Shown here piece after piece: positions 1 through 7,364 of a stretch of DNA of 64,000 bases. How positions within the stretch are numbered: the first letter of the stretch is position 1; each line of letters opens with the position of its first letter. Made by a program: the position numbers and the translations under genes. Source of the DNA: Pseudomonas knackmussii B13 (GTDB lineage: Bacteria > Pseudomonadota > Gammaproteobacteria > Pseudomonadales > Pseudomonadaceae); contig NZ_HG322950.1 in assembly GCF_000689415.1 (NCBI RefSeq), forward strand, positions 2,363,501 to 2,427,500. Reading direction: 5' to 3'. Under the pieces are notes generated by a model. It ran no database searches, was not told where the DNA came from, and saw nothing but the letters and a program-made list of their open reading frames with translations.

Positions 1-94
1 CGTGAGGGCAAAGGCCAGATTGCTGCCAACCGTGGCCGCAAGCGGGCATGATAGGCAGGAATGCAACCCGGTCCTAATCGTTGGAGACTTGCCC

Positions 95-652
95 ATGATC
101 AAAGTTAGCGTGATGTACCCCAATGCCCCAGGCGTTCGATTCGACCACGACTATTACCGAGACATCCATATGCCTCTGGTGAAGGAACGCATGGGAGACA
201 AATGCAAGTACTACACGATCGATAAGGGACTGGCCGGTGGAGAGCCCGGAGCCCCGGCGACATACGTTGGGATGTGCCACATCTTCTGTGACTCCGTGGA
301 GGCCTTTCAGGCGGGCTTCGGTCCACACGCAAAAGAGATTCTGGCGGACATCGCGAATTACACCGACCAGACGCCAGAATCTCTCGACCACGACTATTAC
401 CGAGACATCCATATGCCTCTGGTGAAGGAACGCATGGGAGACAAATGCAAGTACTACACGATCGATAAGGGACTGGCCGGTGGAGAGCCCGGAGCCCCGG
501 CGACATACGTTGGGATGTGCCACATCTTCTGTGACTCCGTGGAGGCCTTTCAGGCGGGCTTCGGTCCACACGCAAAAGAGATTCTGGCGGACATCGCGAA
601 TTACACCGACCAGACGCCAGTGCTACAGATCAGTGAGGTAGTTGTGGGCTGA
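95..652 (+). CDS. EthD-family protein with internal tandem duplication
   Basis: The product is 185 residues, about 80 more than the usual ~103-residue EthD/dimeric alpha-beta barrel protein. The start at 95 follows a GGAG six to eight bases upstream; the open frame runs further 5' but looks non-coding there. Residues from the DHDYYRDIHMPLVKERMG motif to NYTDQTP occur twice with identical sequence, followed by the normal C-terminal strand (VLQISEVVVG). The second copy lacks the first beta strand (MIKVSVMYP). EthD proteins are small cytosolic proteins that usually dimerise; one member is needed for ethyl tert-butyl ether degradation, but most have no known role. No partner gene is adjacent. Either a single-chain pseudo-dimer or a misfolded recent duplication product is possible. 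Confidence 0.85.
   Translation: MIKVSVMYPNAPGVRFDHDYYRDIHMPLVKERMGDKCKYYTIDKGLAGGEPGAPATYVGMCHIFCDSVEAFQAGFGPHAKEILADIANYTDQTPESLDHDYYRDIHMPLVKERMGDKCKYYTIDKGLAGGEPGAPATYVGMCHIFCDSVEAFQAGFGPHAKEILADIANYTDQTPVLQISEVVVG
141..620 (+). repeat. Perfect 237-bp direct repeat inside the EthD gene
   Basis: Copy 1 is 141-377 and copy 2 is 384-620. I compared them base by base and found no difference. They are separated by 6 bp (aatctc), so the period is 243 bp (81 codons) and the frame is kept. Confidence 0.95.
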
Positions 653-732
653 TCGTCCTGATTCAGCTGATCCCGAAGGCCATTTGGAATACCCTTGCGC
701 CACGAATCAACCTCGAAGCTGTGAATTGAACG

Positions 733-1242
733 ATGGGTTTTGAACAACTAGCTGGACTACGTGACCGCCTGCGGGCTGAAAAAGAGCAGGCAAAGACCGA
801 TAGCGCGAAGCGCCCCAAGCAGAGGCCCGCCCCGAAGGCGAAGCCGCGTGACCAGGACCCCGCGGTGGAAGCGATCTGGCGATTGCAGAAGCACTTCCCC
901 TTGGCTTTCCCTGTCAATCCGGCGCCCAAGGTTCCGCTCAAGCTGGGCATCCTCCAGGATGCTGAGCAGCACCTGGAGCTGCTCGGAATAACCAGCGAAC
1001 AGCTCAAGCTGGGCATCACCTCCTGGTGCAAGGGAACACGTTACTGGGCATGCATGGTGGAGAATGCGCCGCGCCTGGACTTGAATGGCCAAGCAGCGGG
1101 TACCGTGACGGCCACTCAGGCGCAGTATGCGAAGCAGCAGGCATCGCGGCAGCGCAGCCAGGACCGCCGAAATCGAGCGAAGCAAAAAGCGCGTGTCCCA
1201 GCCCCCGCCGCCGATACCCCAGCGGAACAGAGCGCGGACTGA
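733..1242 (+). CDS. ProQ/FinO-family RNA chaperone
   Basis: 169 residues. A basic, Lys/Arg/Pro-rich N-terminal linker (about 1-45) precedes a ProQ/FinO fold (about 45-125). Recognisable parts are the AIWRLQKHFPLAF segment, the VPLKLGI segment, and the SWCKGTRYWACM motif with the conserved Tyr-Trp region, followed by a charged C-terminal tail (about 130-169). Members bind structured RNAs, stabilise them or assist sRNA-mRNA pairing; FinO represses plasmid conjugation through FinP. Nothing plasmid-like is nearby, so a chromosomal global RNA-binding role is more likely. The start ATG follows shortly after the EthD gene, with only 80 bp between them and no clear terminator. Confidence 0.85.
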   Translation: MGFEQLAGLRDRLRAEKEQAKTDSAKRPKQRPAPKAKPRDQDPAVEAIWRLQKHFPLAFPVNPAPKVPLKLGILQDAEQHLELLGITSEQLKLGITSWCKGTRYWACMVENAPRLDLNGQAAGTVTATQAQYAKQQASRQRSQDRRNRAKQKARVPAPAADTPAEQSAD

Positions 1243-1365
1243 ACTCACGCGCGCCCTGCATGGAATCGCCCAACCACTCGGATGGCGGGCAAGGCGTGCG
1301 ATGTGCTGGCAAGGAGAAGCGAAGGGCTGCGGTTGGCCGCCTCTGCCCTTCGCGACCGGCAGGTT

Positions 1366-1416
1366 CGGGTCGGTTGCAGCCACTCGCGACTGGCTCCAAT
1401 CGGCCAGAAGCGGTCA
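1366..1416. repeat. Dispersed intergenic repeat, copy A
   Basis: The segment GGGTCGGTTGCAGCCACTCG and the following CGACTGGCTCCAATCGGCCA also occur next to the IS1182 element (9031-9068). Related inverted or degenerate copies lie near 10756-10800, 15774-15812, 23848-23910, 56279-56300 and 59881-59955. All are between genes. Confidence 0.75.
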
Positions 1417-1435
1417 CTTGAACACCTACCTTGGC

Positions 1436-2443
1436 TTAATCTCGAAGCAACCTGCGGTGTTCCAGGGGTGGCATGCCGTACCAGCGTTGATGCGCGCGGT
1501 AGAACGAGGTGTCGCGCCGATAGCCCAGTTCCTGGGCTATTTGCACCACGGACAGATCGGACTCCCCCAGAAGCTGCTCGGCCCTTTGCCGGCGAATTTC
1601 GTCTACGTGCTCCTCGAAGTCGAAGCCGTCCCTTGCCAGGCGCCGCTGCAACGTCCGTGGATGCAGGCCGAGAATCTTGGCGATCTCATCGAGGTTGCAG
1701 CGCTGCTTGGGCAGCAAGGCGTGGATGTGGCGCTCCACCTCGAAGGCGAGTTTCTCATCCGCGTGCGAATGCGCCTCCAGATAGAACTTCACGATGGAAT
1801 GCAGCATGGCGTCATGCCGGGAACAGGGGCGCTGCATATCGCGTTGACTGATCGCCAGGGCGTTGCAGTCCTGGCCGAAGAGGACCTGGCAACCGAAGTA
1901 GCGCTGATAGACCTCGGCTCCCGCCTGTGGCTGGTGGCGCAGCAGTACTGTCTTGGGCTGAAGCGGCACGCCAAGCAGTTCGGTCATCAGCAGCCGGCCA
2001 TGCAGAAGCGATTTTTCAACGATCTGCGGAATTTCCTCGATACAGGGCAGTGCGTTGTCGAAACAAAGCAGCGTACAGCCCGGCTTGCGCTCCAGATGGA
2101 AAAGGATCGAGGGGCTGTAGACGCGCATGTAGCGCACGACGGCCACCAGCCCTTCACCTGCGGTGGGGGCCGTCTGTGCCAGATGCTGGAGCGGGCCGAG
2201 CAGCGTGGACTTCTGGCGCGTCGCCAGTTCCAGACCCAGCTCGGGCATGGCAAGGGCATGGGCGCTGCCTTCGAAGATTTGCGCCAGGCTCTTGTAGGAG
2301 AATTTCTTCTCGTAATCGCCTACGACCTCCATGCCAATGCGATGGGGGGAGAGTTGCGAGCGAAGTGATACGCCGCGTTCGGCAAGCAGTTCGCCAAACT
2401 GCAGAAATGCAGTGCCGCGAATGGTGTCCATGAGCCGTTCCAT
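1436..2443 (-). CDS. AraC-family transcriptional regulator (arabinose-binding-like N domain)
   Basis: About 335 residues from the ATG at 2443, which has GGAGG about ten bases upstream; an ATG at 2431 is an alternative. The N-terminal two thirds resemble the ligand-binding domain of OruR/ArgR-type AraC regulators. The C-terminal ~100 residues hold two helix-turn-helix motifs (LDEIAKILGLHPRTLQRRL and VVQIAQELGYRRDTSFYRAHQRW). It lies just downstream of the alkylsulfatase gene on the same strand but is separated by a strong terminator at 2571-2609, so it is probably its own transcription unit. Control of the sulfatase/FadL module is possible from position only. Confidence 0.85.
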   Translation of the reverse strand: MERLMDTIRGTAFLQFGELLAERGVSLRSQLSPHRIGMEVVGDYEKKFSYKSLAQIFEGSAHALAMPELGLELATRQKSTLLGPLQHLAQTAPTAGEGLVAVVRYMRVYSPSILFHLERKPGCTLLCFDNALPCIEEIPQIVEKSLLHGRLLMTELLGVPLQPKTVLLRHQPQAGAEVYQRYFGCQVLFGQDCNALAISQRDMQRPCSRHDAMLHSIVKFYLEAHSHADEKLAFEVERHIHALLPKQRCNLDEIAKILGLHPRTLQRRLARDGFDFEEHVDEIRRQRAEQLLGESDLSVVQIAQELGYRRDTSFYRAHQRWYGMPPLEHRRLLRD

Positions 2444-2570
2444 CCTGCAGTGGCCTCCAGTCCGAGCGACTTGACCATGGCTACCTGGGTACGTCTGACT
2501 GCCGGACGCTCCGGGGCAATGGGATGTATCAAGCGTAGGTCGCTCAGGTCTGGCGCATCCTTTCCGATAG

Positions 2571-2609
2571 AAAAAAGGCAAGCCATTGGCAACTGCCAGT
2601 GGCTTGCCT
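2571..2609 (-). terminator. Rho-independent terminator after the alkylsulfatase gene
   Basis: Inverted repeat AGGCAAGCCA / TGGCTTGCCT (2576-2585 and 2600-2609). The minus-strand transcript ends in a run of six U (2571-2576). It separates sdsA from the downstream AraC gene. Confidence 0.85.
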
Positions 2610-2636
2610 CGATGCACTAGAGCATCAGGTGGAGCG

Positions 2637-4658
2637 TCACGGAGTGACGATGTTGAACCAGAAGTCGAAGTTGTCCATGTAGCTCATCAGCTCGTCGAGC
2701 TTGCCCTGGTCGCCCTTGACCTTCACGTCACCCGACTTTTCCGCGTCCTGCAGGGTGGCCTGCTTGAGCATCAGTTTGTTCAGGGTGTCGCGGGTCAGGG
2801 TGATGGTGGCGTCGGCATCCTTCGCTTGAACGCCCTCGGTGTGGTTGAGCACGCCGTTGACCATTTCCAGCGTGTACTTCTGCTTGAGGTCGGTGAAGTC
2901 GAAGTTGAGGGTGATGTGCTTGTCCGCCGCCTCAGGCCCTTTCAGACGCATGGCCAGGTAGTCGAAGAACAGGTCCAGGTCCATCGCCTTGACGGTGTCG
3001 GGGCTGGCGGTGTCCGGCGTCGGCAGCTTCTGCACGCCGTTGCGCAGTTCCTGCGCGCCGGTGAGGTAGAAGTTGCGCCACGGGCCGCTCTCGGCCTGGT
3101 AGCCCAGCTGCTCGAGGGCGTCGGCCTGGAGGTTCTTCGCCGCCTGGTTGTTCGGGTCGGCGAAGACCACGTGGTTCACCACCTCGGCTACCCAGCGGAA
3201 GTCCCCTTTGTCGTAGTACTCCTTGGCCTTCTTCAGCACGGCATCGGCGCCGCCCATCATGTCGACGTAACGCTTGGCCTCTTCGTCAGGCGGCAGCTGC
3301 CACAGAGGGGGAGGGTTGCCGTTGAACCAGCCGAGGTACAGCACATAGGTGGCTTTGACGTTGTGGTTCAGCGAGCCGTAGTAGCCACGGTTGGAGAAGC
3401 GCTGGGCGATGCCCTTGGGCAGTTTCACCTGCTCGGCGATCTCGGTCATGGTCAGGCCCTTGTTGGCCAGGCGCAGGGTCTCGTCGTTGATGTAGCGGTA
3501 CATGTCTCGCTGCGAGGACAGCTGGTCGCGCACTTCCTTGTTGCCCCAGACCGGCCAGTGGTGCATGGCGTACATCACCTGGACGTCGTCGCCCCACATC
3601 TTCAGCGCCTCGTTGAGGTACTTCGACCAAGGCAGCGGCTCGCGGATCTTCGCGCCGCGCAGCGAGTAGGTGTTGTGCAGGGTGTGGGTGGAGTCCTCGG
3701 CGGTGTTCAGCGCCTTTTTCTCCTTGATGTAGTACATCATCTCGGCCGGCGCCTCGCTGCCCGGCGCGTAGAGGAACTCGTAGGTCAGGCCATCGATCAC
3801 CCGCTTCTCTCCGGTCTTGGAGATGATGTCGGTCGGCGGAATCAGCGTCACGGTGCCGGCGGAGGTGGTGGTGCCCAGGCCTGCGCCCAGCTGGCCGGTT
3901 TCGCTCGGCGGCAGCAGGTTGCCGTACATGTAGCTGGCGCGGCGGCTCATCGCGGTGCCGGCCATCACGTTCTCGGCCACGGCGTGTTCGAGGAAGCCCA
4001 GCGGGGCGTAGATCTTGACCTTGCCGGCCTTCACGTCCTTCTCGTCCACCACGCCGCGCACGCCGCCGTAGTGGTCCACGTGGCTGTGGGTGTAGATCAC
4101 CGCCACCACGGGCTTCTTCGGACGATGCTTGAAGTAGAGATCCAGCGCCGCCTTGGCAGTCTCGCTGGAGATCAGCGGGTCGAAGATGGTGATGCCGTGC
4201 TTGCCTTCGACGATGGTCATGTTCGACAGGTCGTAGTTGCGCACCTGGTAGATGCCGTCGGTGACCTGGAACAGACCGGAGATATTGATCAGCTGCGATT
4301 GCCGCCACAGGCTGGGGTTGGTGGTGGCCGGTGCCGCTTCACCTTCCTTGATGAAGTTGTACTTGGCCGGGTCCCAGATCATGTTGCCCTTCTCGCCCTT
4401 GATCGGGTCCGAAGGCAGCGGCGCGATGAAGCCCTTGTGCGCCAGTTCGAACGAGGTCTTGTCGTTGAACGGCAACTCCTGGAGCAGGGCGTCGTTGGCC
4501 GCCTTGGTGGCGTCGGTGGCGGGCTTGGGCGCTTCGGCTGCCCAGGCATGGGTGGTCATGGAGATGGCCGCCGCCAAGAGGAATGACGAGCTGAACTTCC
4601 AGAGCCTGGCGGCCCCTTGCCCATCCATTGAAATCGAAGTTTGCGCGATCAGTTTCAT
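2637..4658 (-). CDS. sdsA: SdsA-type alkylsulfatase (metallo-beta-lactamase fold)
   Basis: 673 residues, the normal length for SdsA1-like enzymes, which hydrolyse primary alkyl sulfates such as SDS to alcohol and sulfate in the periplasm. The start at 4658 has AAGGAG eight bases upstream. Residues 1-41 look like a long signal peptide ending AWA-A. The zinc-binding THSHVDHYGG motif sits at about 190-199 and is followed by the alkylsulfatase dimerisation domain and a C-terminal SCP2-like domain (about 545-673). It lies at the end of a same-strand series: FadL porin, DUF3313 lipoprotein, sulfatase. P. aeruginosa sdsA1 is paired with a LysR regulator; here the neighbour is an AraC regulator. Confidence 0.92.
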   Translation of the reverse strand: MKLIAQTSISMDGQGAARLWKFSSSFLLAAAISMTTHAWAAEAPKPATDATKAANDALLQELPFNDKTSFELAHKGFIAPLPSDPIKGEKGNMIWDPAKYNFIKEGEAAPATTNPSLWRQSQLINISGLFQVTDGIYQVRNYDLSNMTIVEGKHGITIFDPLISSETAKAALDLYFKHRPKKPVVAVIYTHSHVDHYGGVRGVVDEKDVKAGKVKIYAPLGFLEHAVAENVMAGTAMSRRASYMYGNLLPPSETGQLGAGLGTTTSAGTVTLIPPTDIISKTGEKRVIDGLTYEFLYAPGSEAPAEMMYYIKEKKALNTAEDSTHTLHNTYSLRGAKIREPLPWSKYLNEALKMWGDDVQVMYAMHHWPVWGNKEVRDQLSSQRDMYRYINDETLRLANKGLTMTEIAEQVKLPKGIAQRFSNRGYYGSLNHNVKATYVLYLGWFNGNPPPLWQLPPDEEAKRYVDMMGGADAVLKKAKEYYDKGDFRWVAEVVNHVVFADPNNQAAKNLQADALEQLGYQAESGPWRNFYLTGAQELRNGVQKLPTPDTASPDTVKAMDLDLFFDYLAMRLKGPEAADKHITLNFDFTDLKQKYTLEMVNGVLNHTEGVQAKDADATITLTRDTLNKLMLKQATLQDAEKSGDVKVKGDQGKLDELMSYMDNFDFWFNIVTP

Positions 4659-4816
4659 TTCAAGCTCCTTCTTGCTTGATGCGCTGTACCCTTCGAGGTA
4701 ACTGCCAGCACTGCGTTGTGTAGGTATTGCTTACTGCTTGGGTCGAGAGTCGGGGTTGCCTTGGGGCGGGGGCGCTCGATGGCTCCGGCCGGGGTCCGTG
4801 TCGGCAGCGATTGCCG

Positions 4817-5485
4817 TTACTTTTTCAGCGATTCGAATGACTTCACCATGTCGCGCGCCCAACCATCGAGAACGGCCTTAGCGTCGTTGGCGGTCATGAC
4901 CTGGGAGGAGTTATCCAACTCGGCGCCCGCGCCCTTGCGCACGACCTGGGCGACCACTTCGTTGTTGCCGCCATCGAGGAAAGCCGCTTCGGTGGCGATG
5001 GTGGTGTCCTGGTCGCGGATGCCGGTGGCGGTGCTGATGCCGGCGGCGATCAGGGCAATCGGGATCACCTCGTAGGGTTGCAGGCTCTTGGTCTTGGCGC
5101 TGACCGCGGTGATCGCCGGGCGCACCACGAGCACGTGCGGGCCAGGGCCGCTGGCCAGCGGCAAGGCCTTGGCGAACTGGGTCTGCAGCACCTGATCGTA
5201 GTATTTGGTGATGCCGTCCAGCGTGCTCTGCGGGATTTTCTCGGTCGGCTGCGGCTGCGGGTAGAGCTGGCTCGGCTCGACATAGACGCTGGTGAACTGG
5301 CTGACGTCGATGCCAGGCTTGATCCAGCGGCTTACCGCCGCGCCGGAGGGGGATTTCTCTTCTTTCAGCACCTGGTAGTTCTTCAGGAACCCGGAGTACT
5401 CCTCGGGCTCGATGTACTTGCTGGCACACCCGGCCATCCCCAAGGTGGCGAGGCATAGAACTACCGCTAGCGGCTTCAACGTCAT
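4817..5485 (-). CDS. DUF3313 lipoprotein
   Basis: 222 residues. A lipobox (LGMAGC, Cys20) follows a hydrophobic signal, so the protein should be a lipid-anchored periplasmic or outer-membrane protein. The body matches DUF3313, with segments such as WIKPGIDVSQFTSVYVEP and a mid-protein hydrophobic stretch (VIPIALIAAGISTATG). Function is unknown. It lies between the FadL-type porin and the alkylsulfatase on the same strand (gaps of 69 and 158 bp), which suggests an envelope role connected with surfactant uptake or tolerance; this is inference from context. Confidence 0.8.
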   Translation of the reverse strand: MTLKPLAVVLCLATLGMAGCASKYIEPEEYSGFLKNYQVLKEEKSPSGAAVSRWIKPGIDVSQFTSVYVEPSQLYPQPQPTEKIPQSTLDGITKYYDQVLQTQFAKALPLASGPGPHVLVVRPAITAVSAKTKSLQPYEVIPIALIAAGISTATGIRDQDTTIATEAAFLDGGNNEVVAQVVRKGAGAELDNSSQVMTANDAKAVLDGWARDMVKSFESLKK

Positions 5486-5554
5486 AGTGGAACTCCTTGT
5501 GGTCCATCTTGCTGAGGGTGGTACGGGGCTGCTGCCGAGGGAGGTCCTCTCACC

Positions 5555-6856
5555 TCAGAAACGCCAGGTGGCACCGCCGCCGATGATGTGCAGGGCAGCG
5601 TTTTTGTAGGTGCCGGATAGCGTTTCGCCGGAGCGCGCCTTGGTCTGTTCGTCGTCCATGTTGCCCAGCCACGCCAAGGTGTAGGCGGCGTGCAGGTCGA
5701 GGCCTTCCTCGAGCTGGTAGTTCACCCCGGCGGCCAGTCGCCAGGTCTCGCCCATGGGGTTGTCGACGGTGCGGTCCTTGTCGTCCACGGCCGAGCTGTC
5801 GTAGCCCAGGCCCATGCTCCAGCGCCACTGTTTGGTGGCCTGGTATTGCGCGCCGATGGAGGCATGCCAGGTGTCCTTGTACTGGCGGTCGACAGTACGG
5901 CTGACGCCGGCGGCGTTGGCATCGACCTCCACGCCGATCTGGCCGAAGTCGCTCCAGTCCTGCCAACCGAGGCTGCCGAGCAGCTTCCATTGCGGGTCGA
6001 GGTCATGCGCGACGCTCAGCAGCACGGTCTGCGGGACGTTCATGTCCAGCTCCAGCGAATCGACGTCGGCGCGGCGCAGGGCGGCATTGATGATCGGGTT
6101 GGTGACACCGTGCACGGACGGGCTGTCCTTGAACTCCAGCTTGACCTTGCTGGTGTAGGCGAGGCCGATCTGGGTGCTCGGCGAGACGTGGTAGAGCAGG
6201 CCGAGATTGACCCCGGTGCCGACGTCGGTGTCCTTGTATTGCAGCTTGCCATCGGGGGCGTCGCGCAGGCCGAGCAGGTTGTTATTGACCGCCACTTCCG
6301 TGCGGTAGTAGCCGTACATGATGCGCGGGCCGATGCCGACCGAGAGATTGTCGGTGAACTTGTGCGCCAGGGTCGGCTGGAAGGACATGCCGATGACTGC
6401 CGCGCGCCGGCTGAAGTAGCGGCCGGCCCAGTCGTCGTCGTAGTCTACGGCCAGGCCGAAATTGCTGTACATGCCAAAGCCGATGGCCGAGCTGTCGTTG
6501 ATCTGCTGGCTGACGAAGAAGCTCCCGCTGGGAAGGTACTTCAGTGCGTTGCCGCCTTCGTTGCCGTCGAACTGGTTGTCGCTGTCGCGGGAGAACTTCA
6601 GGTGGCCAAGGATCAGCTGGCCGTTGGTGTTGATCTGCGTGCCCTTGAGCTCGGCGATGCCAGCGGGGTTGCTCATCAGCACGCTGGGGTCGGTGGCCAG
6701 GGCGGCGGCGCCGGCGTTGGCAAGGCCTGCGCCTTCCTGGCCGGCTTCGTAGATGGAAATACCACCGGCATGAACGGAGGTAGCGATCAGCCCCATGCCC
6801 CACGCTATAAGAGCTGCACAGACTTTGAAAACCGTACGAGAACTGAAATAGCTCAT
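5555..6856 (-). CDS. FadL/OmpP1/TodX-type outer-membrane transporter
   Basis: 433 residues. Residues 1-30 form a signal peptide ending VHA. The mature N-terminus GGISIYEAGQEGAGLANAGA and the later SVLMSNPAGIAEL segment are the hallmark of the FadL hatch, and the remainder alternates in beta-barrel fashion to a C-terminal Phe (TWRF). FadL channels bring long hydrophobic substrates such as fatty acids and aromatics across the outer membrane. With a periplasmic alkylsulfatase downstream, alkyl sulfates or the released long-chain alcohols are plausible substrates. About 500 bp of apparently non-coding DNA precedes it. Confidence 0.88.
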   Translation of the reverse strand: MSYFSSRTVFKVCAALIAWGMGLIATSVHAGGISIYEAGQEGAGLANAGAAALATDPSVLMSNPAGIAELKGTQINTNGQLILGHLKFSRDSDNQFDGNEGGNALKYLPSGSFFVSQQINDSSAIGFGMYSNFGLAVDYDDDWAGRYFSRRAAVIGMSFQPTLAHKFTDNLSVGIGPRIMYGYYRTEVAVNNNLLGLRDAPDGKLQYKDTDVGTGVNLGLLYHVSPSTQIGLAYTSKVKLEFKDSPSVHGVTNPIINAALRRADVDSLELDMNVPQTVLLSVAHDLDPQWKLLGSLGWQDWSDFGQIGVEVDANAAGVSRTVDRQYKDTWHASIGAQYQATKQWRWSMGLGYDSSAVDDKDRTVDNPMGETWRLAAGVNYQLEEGLDLHAAYTLAWLGNMDDEQTKARSGETLSGTYKNAALHIIGGGATWRF

Positions 6857-7364
6857 TGCGCATCCCCTGCTGAAGTAACAGTCACAGCACTTCCGGTGGG
6901 TGGGCGCTCAACGAGTGAAGGTGCAGCCTTGAACGGTACGGCAACTGCGGTCTTGTAAATGCGGCCAGCCCAGCTATGACAGGCAAGAGCCTAGTAGCGA
7001 TGATCTAACACGCAAATTCTTGACGGCATGAACTGTGACGCTCCTCTCTTCATACGACACTGCCAGACGCACGAAGGCAGCCACTTCCCTCGTCACAGCT
7101 GAATCCAAACCATCGAATGGATTCGCCTATCGCCGCTGCCACGCTCTCCTCTACCGCATGTCTCCTGTCATGAAATGAGAGAACGAAACAGGCCTATTTC
7201 CCTCGAGCAGGACGCGCGGTTGCGTGGTCCCTCGATGAAGAGTCAGTTCGGCTTCGCTAGCACCAAATCCCAGCGATCGCATCTGGCAGCAAACACCTGC
7301 ACCTCCTGGATTGCAGAGCATCTTCGGTGTGTAACTCAGAACAGCTGCGATGTCGGCTTTGGGT
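6857..7364. other. Intergenic region upstream of the FadL gene
   Basis: I find no convincing gene here. The open frames lack recognisable domains and coding character. The stretch should hold the promoter of the FadL-sulfatase genes, but I could not fix -35/-10 boxes. Its last ten or so bases (cggctttgggt) are the left part of a dispersed repeat split by the IS1182 element. Confidence 0.5.

Noticed and set aside
1..94. Upstream extension of the EthD frame from position 2
   Set aside because: No ribosome-binding site and no similarity to the family; the start at 95 fits EthD proteins.
1127..2368. A 413-codon plus-strand open frame opposite the AraC gene
   Set aside because: Antisense shadow; the AraC HTH motifs are on the minus strand.
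2586..4586. A 666-codon plus-strand open frame opposite the alkylsulfatase gene
   Set aside because: Valine/leucine/histidine/glutamine-rich shadow of a high-GC gene; no domain, and the minus strand is clearly coding.
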